Shown: positions 36,393-49,798, numbered from the stretch's first letter. The stretch is 64,000 nt of DNA from Tretioscincus oriximinensis (GCA_022410635.1 JAJVDF010000417.1:1126673-1190672), one strand, 5' to 3'. Notes: generated by a model not told the origin, from the letters alone. Program-made: numbers and translations.

Positions 36393-37779
36393 TAAAATAT
36401 ATTGTGTAATTCTGCACATCTTATTTTTCAGTAGCCCGTTTTCTTCGTCTTAGACTTCTTTTAGAAATAATCATTGCTTTTAGAAAGACCTAGGGAAAAC
36501 AAAAGGGAGAAAATAATCCTCTCTACTTAGTTGCAAAGCAGAAATTATAAAACTAGTGGCGCTAATTTGCTGAGGTACACTGCAACTGCCTAGATAAACA
36601 CTGATGTATGTTCATGCTATCTGTGATATTTCAGCACTGCCTTGGAAATGAGAAGCAGACACTTGGGAGATGCGTAAAACAAATAATCTTTTATAAACCC
36701 ATCATGTAGTTTCCAGTGTGGTGACATTTTCGATAACAAAGAAGGGGGCTTTTATTTGGTGATTTGCTTTATTGAGATAAGTGCTGGTTTTATGTGTAGC
36801 CTTTTCACATGCCATTTCTATCACAGTTTACACAAAAAAGTTAAAACTGGAGTGCAACTTATTATGAAGCACTTGTTTAGGACTTTATAAATGCTCTCTT
36901 TAAAATATATTCCCTGCATGTTACACATTTAAAACTGAGAGTATCCTCAGTCAAAGCTAGGTACATTCCGAGTTCCTGTTAAAAACAACACGTGAGGAGA
37001 AAACCAACATTCAGGCTGCATGGTTGGTGGCTTTACGGTAACACTGATCACACATCCAAATTTCCTATAGAGGGCAATGTGTTACATTTTGTCATGTTCA
37101 AGGTCACAAATGGATACCAGAGGCTGCCAACCCAAAGGGTCTCTGGTTAAAAAGGCAACAGACTACTTCTCTCAAGTCTTTCTGACAGGATATTTGTATC
37201 CAATTCTTTCATTTTTAGACATAAGTTATGATCAACAGAAGAATGTATTTGACAGGTTATCATAAGAGAATGAATGAGGCTAAATTTTCAATCATGTCTT
37301 AAGATGTTTATACAAACATGTGTGTGTGTACAAAGAAGCCCATATAAACACCCTCATGCATGATTGAGAATTTATACAGGGGACCTCAAAGCTAAGGTCT
37401 TGTGCATGCTTCCAATTGGAAACATTCGATTCTTCTTTTCTATAAATTATAATAGCTATAACTATCCAAGGAAAATCTGCTATACAGTATATTCTGTTTA
37501 TAAGCACAACAAAACTTAAAACTAGAAAAATGGAAGTAGCTAACACCAAAGATGCATGTGTGTGTATGTGTTTCTGTGTGCTTTTAGCGATACTTTGGAG
37601 AGAAGGCAGCACAAAGGTTTCCTACACTTGCTGTTCTCCTTTCATAATTGTTCTTGTAATTTTTAAATCACTGCCATGTTTAATTAGTGGGATCTCCTGG
37701 ATGAGATCGTTCTGAAAAATCACTCTGAAAGTTGTAGACCGTGAACTGTATTTCGACAAGCAGAAATAATTGTGAAGTA
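36393..37779. other. No recognisable gene or repeat
   Basis: Non-coding AT-rich sequence. Confidence 0.5.
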
Positions 37780-38010
37780 TTTTCTGTGTCAGCCCCCAGG
37801 CTTTGGAAAACTCTCCCCCTTGAGCTTCATCAATCACCATCACCCTATACATTCAGATGCACCTCTTTTACCTGGCCTCTGGTTTAAGAAACAGATCTCC
37901 ATTCCCCTCTTTCAGACACTCTTGTCCTTAATACATCCATTTTTGTACCTTGTTTTAGTGCTAGCCACCCTGAGACCTTCAGACATAGGGTGTNAATAAA
38001 TAAATAAATC
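37780..38010 (+). mobile_element. L2-like LINE 3' end
   Basis: TCAGCCCCCAGGCTTTGGAA and the following bases correspond to the SVAAPRLWNTL stretch of the 395-828 copy. They are followed by CACCTCTTTTACCTGGCCTC, then CCTGAGACCTTCAGACATAGG and an AAATA tail. The reading frame is decayed. Confidence 0.7.
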
Positions 38011-38398
38011 TGATTATCAGACATTAATGCCACAAACAATGACAGCAATTGGATCTAAATCTTGCAACTTCAAATCAAAGTAATATAATTTGAACTCACA
38101 CCATCATAATATATCTCCCTTTTTAGAGTCACTGATTCAGCAATATCAGTCCTGTTTTTATGCCACGATGAAATCTTAATTTTTAATAGAAAAATAACAA
38201 TTACGCTCTTAAGGGTTCACTGTTTGGGTGGGAGCAGCTGCAAGGTTTATGTTAATATGGGTCTCTAAATTGAATATATATGTATTGTTCTGTCATCACA
38301 GCAAAAGAATTCAAAGTTCCTACATCAAGCCTGTTAATCATAGTTCACAGCAAACATAAGTCTTCTTGTTCCCACAGGAAGATATAGTCCCAGTCCTT

Positions 38399-39117
38399 GG
38401 CTGTGTGCACACAGCATATTTCTACCTTGATTGGAGTGAGATGATTACAAGTCCAGCACACGGGTTAAGCATTTTTCAGCAGTCGTCCTGCAATAAATAC
38501 CGTTTTTCCTGGAATAAACTATTGCTGGCATATTTAGGCAACGTTCTGGAGGACCTGTCCTTTCGCGGCCAACCCCCGTCCTCTCCTGAGTGTATTCATG
38601 TGCACAAATTAGGCGCGAGAAGTTAAAACAAGCGAGAACGCAGCAGTAGTTTCTAGTTGCTGTTGCAAAACTTATCGGACTGCACTGCCCCGAGATCAGT
38701 GAGCGATATTACGGAACTGGGGCACTGGTCGCGGAATATACAGGTTTGGTGTGCACAGACACATGATTGCTATATACCAGAATATTGTTAAGTAAAGTAT
38801 GGGGGGTGGGGGGTGGTATAAGATACAATGCCGAGAAAAATACCAACAGCGCTCAATAGTGCAAAAAACGCTTAAATGTCACTCTATTATAATAAAGACA
38901 AAATAATTTTCATACAAAAAATACTGTATTTAACAGGCAAAAAAANAATAATGTCAGGCTATCCCGTTCCCNGATATTTCTGGGATTTNGCCCCATGGCT
39001 TCTTCTTTCTTAAGGTGCGTTTTTTTGCACTATTGAGCGCTGTTGGTATTTTTCTCNGTATAATTTACCAGAATATAGCATTATAGTGGTTTTTAAGTCA
39101 TCATGTGCACACAGCCC
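38399..39117. mobile_element. Harbinger-like element interrupted by a nested MITE
   Basis: The left end GGCTGTGTGCACACAGC and right end GTGCACACAGCCC (followed by TTA) are inverted. The body shares phrases with the 26594 element: ATAAACTATTGCT, GGCCAACCCCCGTCCTCTCC and CAGAATATAGC. A second inverted-repeat element sits inside at 38829-39062. The left target-duplication copy is not clear (CTT rather than TTA). Confidence 0.6.
38829..39062. mobile_element. Nested inverted-repeat element, ~44-bp arms
   Basis: GAGAAAAATACCAACAGCGC and CTCAATAGTGCAAAAAACG at the left face GCACTATTGAGCGCTGTTGG and TATTTTTCTC at the right, with very few differences. The interior (TTCTGGGATTT, GCCCCATGGCTTCTTC) has no evident open frame. 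The family is not recognised. Confidence 0.7.
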
Positions 39118-39549
39118 TTATTATAGAGTTAACTGAAGAACACAGTCTGAGCTGGCTGAATCTTAGCACTTACCCATTTTAATCAAGTCTTTATCAAGGG
39201 TTTTAGTGTTTAAAATAGATTAGAATCTCAACACATGCTTCCAAGTGTTTCTTTGGTAGTAGTAACAAGGTGCAGTCTATCATATTGAATTTGCCCCTAA
39301 TTTAAAGTGTTGTGGTTTGCTCATTATGATTGCCACTTACTTTTTATTTCTTGTATAATTATTTATATGTCAATAAATAAACACTGAATCAAGATCTATT
39401 AAGTGTTTTCCTTCATTTGTGAACAGTTATAATTTGTCACAACTAAAATTAAACCAATAGTTCAGAAGATATTATATATGGGAACTAAACATAAATATAA
39501 AAGCAGTTTTCATAATATCATCTCGAGATATTATCATCTCAATAATATC
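39118..39549. other. No recognisable gene
   Basis: Non-coding. Just before the SINE there is a cluster of ATCTCGAGAT and AATAATATCGAGA palindromic words. Confidence 0.5.
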
Positions 39550-39751
39550 GAGAGCCGGTTTGATGTAGTGGTTAGAGTGTTGGATTCAGATCTAGTAGCC
39601 TCCCAGTTCGATTCCCCACTCCTCCATGAAAGCCAGCTAGGTGACCTTGAGCCAGTCACAATTCTTTGAACTCTCTTAGCCCCACCTACTTCACAGGGGT
39701 GCCACCTTGAGACCTTCAGGTATAGGGCAGTATAAGTACAAATAAATAAAT
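39550..39751 (+). mobile_element. tRNA-derived SINE with L2-like tail
   Basis: The tRNA-like head has an A box near TGATGTAGTGGTTAGAGTG and a B box AGTTCGATTCC at 39605-39615. It is followed by a conserved body (CACTCCTCCATGAAAGCCAG, CCCCACCTACTTCACAGGG) and the tail GAGACCTTCAGGTATAGGGC with AAATA repeats. The tail is essentially that of the L2-like LINE at 395-828, which probably supplied its retrotransposition machinery. Confidence 0.85.
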
Positions 39752-42668
39752 CAATCTCCAGATGCATTCACCAGGCTTCAAATTTTTTCTGACTTCTAGG
39801 ACTGTTTCTGGGAGTATATTCAGTCTTTGAGGTTAGGGAAGTTTTATACCTTGGCTTTGATGATAGATTACAATAATCTAGATGACAACTGGATGACCAC
39901 CATTGTGCTTTGAATCACCTGCTATGTCCAATCTATAGAACAATTTTCTGTACCAGGAGCATTATCTGCATGCATTGTATGTCTTTGGCATATGTATGAA
40001 AGTTGCCCTTGTGTTTGAAAAAATTGCTGTTGAATGTGGTCTTTAATGGAGTCTAAATGAAGTGACTATATTCTCTGCATGAATAAAGCTGGATATAGAA
40101 ACCCTGTTACATGCTCACCACTCTCCAATTAGTGTCTCAAATCCAAGAGTCTGTGATTTCCATTGCTGCTTCAACAAACAGCAGAACTTTAAGCCTTTGA
40201 AATCTATCACTCATCTATCCATCCAAAATGCTCATTGAACCATCAATAATATAAATGAACACTGTGAGAAATGAATTGAATTTGCCAAGAGGAAGCACTG
40301 CTCTTGGGGAGAACAGAAAGGTTTTCTGGAAAGATAGAATGTAACATTTCAGGCACGTACATCTTTATATAATGGTCTGCTCTGTAAAATTGCTTCTAAA
40401 TATTACTTAAGTAAAATATTTTTTATGTAAATATTTTCCCTTTTGAATGATTTATCTTAAAAATATCAACAATAATTTTGGAACATGATATGGTTGTTTA
40501 ATACACCTTAATTGTTTTTACTGATTAGAATGTGCACAAAAAACACACCATGACTCTTTCTGTATTTGCTTTGCTTGATCTGAACCAATGGGGTCTACTG
40601 ATTTGTAGCCCAGTAAAGTATGGGACAGCACAGTCTACATGGAAGTGATAGTTCAGAACAGGGCTCCAGTCAACCAATTGCAAAAGAAAATCCAATTTGT
40701 GAAAGAATATGTGGAACTCATCATCACCGTCATCACCATCATCATCATTCATGTCTTTCATAAAAAAGAACACATACACAGATATAATCTGCTCTCACTT
40801 TTGCCCTTGCTATAACCACCATTTCCTTTCCAAGGGGATTATATTGGCTTTAAATATGNGTTTCTGTTGTGTTTGAGAAGCTGACATATTGAATGGAGAA
40901 CTGTATTCAAGCCACATAGCACATCAAGCACTGCTATAATTTATGCACAGAACAATTCTCTTAGTCGATCTTGATAGAAAATGAAAGCAAGACAATTAGT
41001 CCATGAAAGCTCATGGTTCCAAGTATTGTTAGGCTTTAGGTATTACTGGATACCTGAATTGGAAATTCTGATCAAAATTTACTTGGCTACTAAAAGACAA
41101 CGTGGAAATGACTGTAATGAATCATATCTTCCATCGGCCTCTAACTATAAATCAGTGTGAACTAATCTGGAGCTAGAAGTTATGCAGAAAGCACACAGCT
41201 TTAGTCCAGATTACATCACCCACCCACCCCACACACAAGAAAAAAAGATTTAAAACTCAATAAAATATATATTAAAAAAAAAAAAAGAAAAAAAAAAGAA
41301 AAAAAGATTTTCAGTAGTTCCATGTCTAGGAATTCATTTCCAAGACTTTGGAACGTTTGGAGACTGACCCTTAAACTTCTTTAAGCTTTAAATTTAATGC
41401 AGGACCTGATATTGATCAGTGATGTTATGCAGATATGTAATTTGTCTTGCCATATTCTGGGTCAGTGACCCTCACTGTTCCAGATGAAATGACTGGAAAC
41501 AAGGCAAACTTATTGCAGAAATTTTATAAATTCACTTTCATTTATCCTTGTTGAATTTGTTTTCCAGTTATACTCCAGTTGATGTTTATCCATGACAAAG
41601 AACCTTCAAATGCCATGACAAGTGCTGACATTATGAAGAAGGAAGCTTTTTTGTAATATAAAATGCATGTCTCTCAGTGATTAATTTAATATAAATGTTT
41701 TCTTAGACAATCTTAGCAGACAACTTCATTAAAATGCAATTTCTCTTACACTTAGCTATGTTACCTTTAGAGATTAATATTCTTCCACTGTTGACTCAGG
41801 ATCCCTCATTGAGATGCTTAAGCACTCTGACCTTGTGATGATAATCTGAACACAAACATTTATCTGCTTTACTTTGACACCATTTTGGATTCTGTCTTAT
41901 AATCAAAACTCTTCAGTGGCCAGAGATCCATCACCTTTCTGTCATTGGGCTCACATGAGTTNTGGATGACAGCTAGAAACAAAAGTTATTTTAAACACTT
42001 TAATGCTTCATAAAATACAGCTGAAATACCATGCTATTTTATTGCTGTATGACTTCGACATATGTGTATTTTCTAGTTCAATTTATAGAGCTTCAGAATA
42101 ATAGCCTTATTGTTTGTTTCATTTTTCCTTGTTGCTTGAATGCTTTAGATTGCATATGCCAATCCCATTTGACACACAATACAGACCTAGAGTACATATT
42201 CTTTCTCTCAATTCTATTTCTTTCTCTCCTTTGCTCTTACACATACTGCAACATCCCCAAGTTAGATAAGCTTTTCAGGACTTTAGCCTCCCCCAGGGAA
42301 NATTTTTATTCTGCTTCAACCATTTAACCTCTTCAAGCCCCACTCCCTTTTAGGTTGCTGATTGACACATACACCTTTGTTTATTATAAAATAAATGAAT
42401 ACAATTTAACATATGACAAGATTAACATGAAGAACAGAAATGTCTTTCTCTTTTATATCTTTCCAACTCTTTGTCCCCCAAACACTTTGTATCAAGGTTT
42501 CTCCCAGCCCTGTCCCCAGTCACACTATGCACTATACAAAGTGCATAGTTTATTCTTAGGAGCACAACAATATTTCATTTAACCCTTTTGCCCAGCTACT
42601 AATTTACCTTTTTTAACTCATCATCTTTATTAAAATATTCATAAGCCACAGCCTGTGAAGTCTTTCTC
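39752..42668. other. No recognisable gene
   Basis: Non-coding sequence with a (ATC)n patch at about 40718-40750 and an A-rich run at about 41268-41305. No exon or transposon end was recognised. Confidence 0.45.
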
Positions 42669-42671
42669 TCA

Positions 42672-42949
42672 GGCTGCCTACACACAACGTGCATGCATAG
42701 GGGCACCATCCCAGCGGCTCCTGCAGATGCAATGGTTGGTTGTGAGCAATGTAGTCGCTACAAACCTTCCGGGATGCAAGTTAAATGAAAGCTAATATTT
42801 TCAGCTCTCATGGCTTCATCTGATCACTCAGAGGCTGATGCTTCTTTCTTCCTGCCCACCTATTGTGGCCAGCATGCTATGCATGCAGATGGTTGCCCGC
42901 CCTTGATGACAGGTAAGCCCATGTTTTAGTCCCAAGTGTGGATGCAGCC
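42672..42949. mobile_element. Harbinger-like MITE with TCA target duplication
   Basis: The ends GGCTGCCTACACAC and GTGTGGATGCAGCC are imperfect inverted repeats, and TCA lies directly outside both (42669-42671 and 42950-42952). The 278-bp interior is non-coding. Ends and target size match the element at 54427. Confidence 0.55.
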
Positions 42950-42952
42950 TCA

Positions 42953-45325
42953 GTGTGTTCTGTGTCTCTTTCTGTCTCCCTTTAACCTATGTGTGCCTCC
43001 TCCATTTTCTTTCCTCAGATTCTCTCTGTTTAATTCCCCAGGCAGTCTCGTATCTCTTTGCCATTGGTTGCTCATCAGAGGTCTGCAGTCTCTCCCACTG
43101 AATATACTGGGAGACAAAACACAGATATATAGACAATCAGTTAAATTATTCAGCAACATAATGACCAAATAATTTCTCCTAAAATCATTTAGAACTAGAG
43201 ACGTCCCCAAACTACTTTTGTCTCTGTGTGTGTTCAACTTGGTCTGTAAATATGAACAAGCAGTTCAAAGAAGCTTGCCATTCACCTCAAATGCCCAATG
43301 AACTCTTCCTTTCAGAGAACAAGGAAGGAACACATGGGGAGGCAGCAAAGCCAAAGTTCTGACAAAACTAGAATTTGAGAAACCAAAATTGGTATAGTGC
43401 TCTGGGATGCCTCCAGAAATAACCCTGAAGGTGAATATTTCAATTTGTCAAGAGTTCAGGATCTAGTTTAGTTCCAAGGACAGAATTGTGAGCCTCAAAA
43501 TATCAAGAAGTCTGGGAACATTGGAAAGATCTATAGTGATGACAAACGGACTTGAGACTCATTTAAGTAGCAGAAATGTCCAAAATCAGGTCCTACTCTA
43601 TTGCAAATAAGCAATCCAATGACAAAGGGTGCATCCATTTGACAGTTTACTACCTTTTCCTTGGCATGTTCCACCATCTTATCTCTTCAGCTATATGCCT
43701 TAATGGAAATTTTGCTAGGCTTTGCCATGCATCCAAAAGAGATCTGTAATAGCTGCGTCCTCCATTGTAAGCTGCCTGTAGNCCCCTATTCTGTCCCCAC
43801 TCTCACAAGCAGATGAGCAGCGAGAGAAGACACCACCCAACATGTGCAGATCAGTCTTCTGTGTACTCGTCAGTCTCACACCAGCTCTATGCAGCTCCAG
43901 ATAACTTATGTCCCCTCTTTTGCTCAGTGAAATCCACAATCCCTTGTAGACAGTGAATTTCACTCGCTTTGCCCCTTCATGTGAACATATCTAAAGACTT
44001 GATGTTCGTAATGTAAGCCTGAGCAGCAGCACGAAAAATCTGATTCAGTTTAGTCTGTTAGTTTCAGCCACATGCAAATTGATCATGGAGATGGAAGTGA
44101 AAAATAGATTTTTTTNAAAAAAGTATCACTGTTACACTATACATAGGGGTTGATGCCTATTTAAATCAACGAGGAAGAAACAGCAGCTTGGAAACCTATA
44201 GAATGCGCCCTATGTGAGCAAAACAGTTTGCTAAGCATTTGAACTAAATAGCAAATTTGTTCGTACTGTTTGGAAGGTTGATTCATGCAAATAACAGGCG
44301 TATCCTTGCTTAGATAATTTGACCATCTCCGATATGGGTGAGGCTATGTTATATATGATGAAATTTAAGTGTCCAGTTTCCAGGTGCACTGAATTTGTAT
44401 CCTGATAGTGTCAAAGAATTCTGGATAAAGACAATGGCATTTGAATTTATTATCTGTCAATCTCTGTCTATGTCACTGCTACTCTTGAATAGCAAACAGA
44501 TTCTAGAAATGCTTTCCAGTTGTTCTCAGTTTAACATCTTTACCTGTCAATCTGTGAATCTTGATCTGCAATCTTTAACGTTTCCTATCATTCATGCTTT
44601 TTTGCTGATTGCTGTAGTTTGGTTTTAATTTGCTATTTTTTTTTTCAGGGGAAGAACTGTTTCTAAAAATCTCCTATTTCAAATCAGACAAATCTTTGCT
44701 TGCTCATGGACAAATATTTGATTTTTATCAAGAACACTAATTTGGTTTGCTATGGACATTCCTACCCTAAATGAGAAGTATGCCAATCAGGTTCCAATTT
44801 CCACTAATATTGTGTGCCAGGCGGATCCCTGCTACCTATTTTTCAGTTTTGTGAGACAATTACTGCACAGTCTACAAACTGGCTAGCTTTGATTTGGAGC
44901 TCTTTTCTGGGCTCAGAGGACTGTGCTATCTTCCCATTCCCCTCTCCTAAAGTCAAAGCTCTTAGCTGGCTTCAAAGGGCTCCACTCTCTCAACACATGC
45001 TCATAGTGACAACGCTAGAAAGAGAGCAGATCATGAAGACAACAATTCACTTAACCAAACACAACAGCAACCCATTATTGTTGTTGTTGAATATTACAGG
45101 TACATTGCATGAGGTTGGAGATGCAAATAAGAAATTTTGAAATGAAAGGAAATAATGAAGATAAACAGCTCATCCGAATTGAGCTTTTAAGTTGCTCCAC
45201 TTCAGGTATGATTGAACTGTGGTTTGGGAGTGGTGTGAGTTTTTCAGGACAATGCAAACAATCCAATGTACAATTGCACAATCAGATTGGCTGTTTAAAG
45301 GTTGCTGACTCAAAAGATTGGTTCC
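42953..45325. other. No recognisable gene
   Basis: Non-coding sequence. The region 43715-43980 is somewhat richer in G+C but shows no recognisable family. Confidence 0.45.
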
Positions 45326-45735
45326 ATAAGAACATAAGAGAAGCCCTGCTGAATCAGGCCAGAGCCCATCTAGTCCAGCATTCTATCTCACACAGTTGCC
45401 CACTGATTGCACCTGGGTATCTGGGACACAAAAAGGCAAAATCTTCACCTGTTCTAGACACCCTGCAAATGGTATTTCAAGAATAGTGCCTGTTTCTCCA
45501 TCTCAGAGGCAGCATCAAGACATCCATCCTAATAACTGTTTATACCCTTGGTGTCCAGGAATTTGTCTAATCTTCACTTAAAGCTATCCAGGCTGCTAGC
45601 TACCACCAACTCTTCTGGAAGTAAATTCAAAAGACCAATGACCCTCTAGGTGAAAAAATACTTTCCCTTGTCTGTCCTCACTCTTCTGCCCAACAGTTTC
45701 CATTCACATAAAGTCTCTCCTGTTCAGTACTATAT
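45326..45735 (-). mobile_element. CR1 LINE 3' end (minus strand)
   Basis: ATAAGAACATAAGAGAAGCC at the start, then GCCCATCTAGTCCAGCATTC, AATTTGTCTAATCTTCACTT and TGAAAAAATACTTTCCCTTG, the reversed CR1 3' region, about 400 bp long. It ends just before the palindromic MITE. Confidence 0.8.
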
Positions 45736-45743
45736 AGAATCTA

Positions 45744-45821
45744 TACTGCTCAAAACAATTAAGGGAACACTTAGTGTTTCACTGTTATGTTAACGTGTTC
45801 CCTAAATTGTTTTGAGCAGTA
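45744..45821. mobile_element. Palindromic MITE, full-length copy (78 bp)
   Basis: It starts TACTGCTCAAAACAATTAAG and ends TTGTTTTGAGCAGTA, bounded by TA. The arms pair over about 34 bp with a few mismatches around an ACTGTTATG-type spacer. It is too short to encode anything. Confidence 0.8.
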
Positions 45822-45823
45822 TA

Positions 45824-46884
45824 TTTTATTTATAGTGTATCATGATTACTTATAGAATATTTATAAAGTGATCNATTCAGACTTGTTCCTTGGTGCAAAT
45901 GTAGCTTGTTTCTGCCTTTTTTAGATCCTTTAAGTAGCATTTGAATTTGGATTCAGCTATTAATTTTGCTTGGGGTTACTTGCTGGAGGATATATTGAGA
46001 AAGAAATGCTGACTTTATAGATACACTTCTAGCAAACCAACATTTATTATGGTCTCATCCCAAACNAGCTGAAGTGAATAAACCTAATGGGGTTTGGATC
46101 AATGCTTAAATAGGATTTTTTTTAGAGTGTCTTAATTTTTTCCTTATTAAAGAAGAATGGGGTCGGAGAAGAGAAACCTCTAAGTTTCCTAAATGAACCA
46201 GGGAAATGAATGACCAGCAGATTGAATAGCTATTTTTATAGTCAACACAATTTATTGCCTGGAGGAAGCTTTGGGTATTCCCTGTCCCATATGTTTTCCA
46301 TGCTTGCATCATTCAGGTGTTCTGTCTGTAGCAAATGAGGGCCAACAGGTACTATTAAGTTTAAACAGGCATGAGATTCAGGATCATAAGCATCAGCACA
46401 GATGCAGGAATTCTTGCATAGATATGGAACCTTCTGTGTTAGACAGTCTGCTCATAAAACTAATTTCTTGGCAACCATGCCCTAGGGCAGTGGTTCAGCC
46501 AAATTTATCATAGGCACAGCACCATCTTAACAGATTGATATGAGCATAAGCAGCCAAAGCTGGTAATCTGTGTGTTCATTAAGTCAAACTGCTGAGGCTA
46601 ATGCTGATCACCTAGGAACATGGGGGGAAGACTTGAAATAAGACATTTTGTGCATGAGTATAAGCAATTTTGAGTTACAAAAATATTGAATGCAGTAAAA
46701 TCAAATCAACTGCATCATCATCATCATCATCATGTGGGAAGCTATGGTGGAAGGTACAGAAGGTCTTTCAGTAGTTTCTAACTGTGTAATAATTATTTTG
46801 ATAACTTCTTCTTAAACCTCCATAATATGCACAGCCAAACAACCAGATGAAATATAAACTTTGAGTCTCCAAATTTCCAACAAT
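45824..46884. other. No recognisable gene
   Basis: Non-coding, with a (ATC)n microsatellite at about 46713-46733. Confidence 0.5.
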
Positions 46885-47075
46885 TATTATTATTTTGGTA
46901 TACTTATATACTGCCCCATACCTGAAGGTCTCAGGGCAGCCAATAGTGAAAACAGTACAAAATTTAACACAGTAATTAAAACAGTAGAAAGCAATGTCTG
47001 GTGGAAGGAAAAAAGGAAACACAGGATTTCTTCAACCCAAGGCCAAGTTGAAGAGGTGCGTCTTCAGAGATCATC
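46885..47075 (-). mobile_element. L2-like LINE 3' end (minus strand)
   Basis: ATACTGCCCCATACCTGAAG, CTCAGGGCAGCC and CCAAGGCCAAGTTGAAGAGG are the reversed L2-like tail and end of the coding region. Confidence 0.7.
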
Positions 47076-47911
47076 TAAAAGAGTACAATTATGATGACAA
47101 ACACACCTCAAGAGGGAGCCTGGGGGCAACTACACAGAAGGTACCCACTCAATTTGCTTTTGAAAGGGAAGGTACAACCAGGAGGGCCTCCCCTGCAGAT
47201 TTATATATATCAGACTTCACATTCCTACAGAGTTGTGCTTTTTCTGAGTTGTCAATTCAGCTATTTGTAGCTGAATTGGACTTTGAAATCTCTCCAGCAC
47301 TACAAATTGTTCTCTCAAATATTTCATGGAGCGAGAGGAAAATATATGTTTTCTTTGTTATGTTTTCCTGGGTCAGTTTAGAATACACTTATGTTTATTT
47401 TCATTCCCCTGTCCTCTTAAATTAATCTTGAACTAGTCCTCTTCATTTTTAACCAATTTCACCTTATGTGAATCCTACATATCTGCAATGAGTTGTTGTA
47501 GTTAAAACTGCTATTGTAGAAAATCCAATGCTGCACTAGTGTTGTTTTTCTGACAAAGAAAGGATTGACATGACTAAAAAAATGAGATGACTCTGGTGCA
47601 GAGAAATCTTGAGTATCACTATGTTGGTCACATGAGGTTGCAGGTTGGCAATTGTTTCCAATTTAAGTTCCCAGAAGGTGACTCCTTAGCAGTGTCTGAA
47701 AACACCTTCTATCATGAATTTGGGACACAAAACATAATCTTGGCTATCCAGTTGAATGTATTTATTTTGTGTCTGGCATTCATTCGGAGAGATAATCCAT
47801 ATTTACTTAGTGAAGACATTGATCATGATCTCTGTAAAGGCATACCAGGCTTACGGTATGAGCTAAAGCAACAAGGGAAAAAAAGGGAAGTTTTANTTTA
47901 CTTATATATAT
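47076..47911. other. No recognisable gene
   Basis: Sequence following the L2-like piece. A 114-codon open stretch at 47587-47931 has no domain signature and ends in the (TA)n/MITE junction, so it is not called. Confidence 0.45.
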
Positions 47912-47943
47912 ATACTGCTCAAAACAATTAAGGGAACACTTTA
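47912..47943. mobile_element. Half copy of the palindromic MITE
   Basis: TACTGCTCAAAACAATTAAG continuing to GGGAACACTTTAA, inside a (TA)n run. Only the left arm is present. Confidence 0.65.
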
Positions 47944-49702
47944 ACATATATATTTTGCCAGTCCATTTAACAAGCTTTGGACCTACAGTTTCTTTGAGAT
48001 GGTTGGTCAAATCGTATTCAGACCTGAAAGCATGTTTCATCATACTCATTTATAAATAAACATGCATAGAATTAAAAATATAAATAAAACATGACTTACT
48101 TCCAAATTAGTATTTTTACACTAAAACCTACAAAGTAAACTATACTCAAAGGACTTGTTTCCAGGGAAATTTAGATAAGAATTTTAGTCTGATTTGTAGG
48201 TCAAATCCAACGTGTAATATGCCTAGTCTACAAAAAAGTAGAAAAGGAATTAAATAAGGCATGTATGTTTTTTTATTTTTAAATTGTAACATATTCTCTT
48301 TGCCCTCTAATGGTGATCGTGGGGGGAGTTCCTTCTTTTGATGAGTTGATGATGACATAAATCACTTATACAGGTTTCAATAAATTAACTAACTTCATTT
48401 GTCACCGTATGCCAAATAAGTAAAAGTGTAAATCTCTTGGAAAAGTCAGATAGCAGGTTGGTGGAAGGACAAAATGCAGGTGACCTCCATCTTTCCTTCA
48501 CTGTCAAAGATGACCTCAATTAAGAACAGCAGATGGAAGGAAGGGTCAAGAATTTATTTCCTCCCTGAGGCTAGAACCACCTGCTTCAGGACACAACAAA
48601 CTTAAGAAGCCACAATTTCCTTTCATTTCTGATCAGTCTGCACAAAGCTCTTCTAGAAGGATATTCATAACTTTAACGGCTGCTATAAGGTTACATGTGT
48701 CTGACTTTATATATAGTTTCAAACGATGGGATTTTTTTCTGTTTTGTTTTTCATTAATTTTTTTTTGTTTTGTTTTGGGATATTACAGAGCAATAACCTT
48801 TTCTCTCTGGAATAAGAAGGTAGCTCTGACTAACAGAAGAGACAGAAAGTAGTTAATGGAGAATTTTAGGAATGGCTGTGGCAGAAGTCGGCAACAGCCC
48901 TGACTCATAAATAGATTATTTTTCAGTGGTTACAAATATCACTCCCATAGATGAACCCAGCTCAGGTTCATGTGGCTACTACATACGTATGAAGACAGTA
49001 ATGTTGTTGTTCATAGTGTTCATTTGAATGTAGAGTGGAATTCCTATCTGGAATTCCTCACTTTAGTAATGAGGAATTACTCCCAAGGGTAGACTATATT
49101 GCTACAATATTTCTGCCTGTGGTTCCTAAGCGGAATAGTTACTATGAGATTTTCTTTTTTTTTAAGTATAGGTGTTGCTTCTCTTCCCCATTGAAATGAG
49201 AAAGATGCTGACACTCAGCTTGATTGTTTAGGCTAGCTACAAGTATTTTGCTAGTTCCCAGGTTTAACTGAACTTTCAAGAAGACTGGAATATTTTCATA
49301 GATTCTCTTTTAGCACTATGCAATTACCTGTATATTCTATTGGAACTGAACTTGTTCAAACAAAGACTTCAACAACCAACAGCATCATAGGCTTTTATGA
49401 AGGGGTTAGTTTATGAGATACTATATTGTGTTACATAGAATCGTGTAAAAAGCAAGGTTCTCATTAAAATTAAATTGAACTTAAAAGTTGCTATGAAACT
49501 GTATAATGTTTCCATCCAGCTAGTGGTTAAGATTGTGCAAACTGCAGTTATTAGCTATATGTGTTAATGCATTATCTAGTCAATTATTTCTTTACGATTA
49601 GCTTTATGAAGGTTTCTGGTTTACTAAAGAAATTCTAATTCCGATTCTCATAGTGTTTCTCTGAGACCCAATTTCAATTAATTCTATGTAGATTTTTGTT
49701 TT
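47944..49702. other. No recognisable gene or repeat
   Basis: Non-coding AT-rich sequence. Confidence 0.5.
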
Positions 49703-49798
49703 GCACGGATAGCTCAGTTGCTTAGGAGTCCCTTTGAAAGGTGAGAAAAGCGGGGTATAAGAACCGAGTTCTTCTTCTTCCTCTTCTTCTTCTTCTTT
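49703..49798 (+). mobile_element. Internally deleted tRNA SINE
   Basis: A tRNA-like start, GCACGGATAGCTCAGTTGCT, runs directly into a SINE 3' end (GAGAAAAGCGGGGTATAAG, then AACCGAGTTCTTCTTCTTCC). This pyrimidine-tailed end belongs to a different SINE subtype from the AAATA-tailed copies at 39550 and 59933. Confidence 0.65.

Noticed and set aside
47587..47931. A 114-codon gene
   Set aside because: No domain, splice or promoter support; it ends in a (TA)n run at a MITE.
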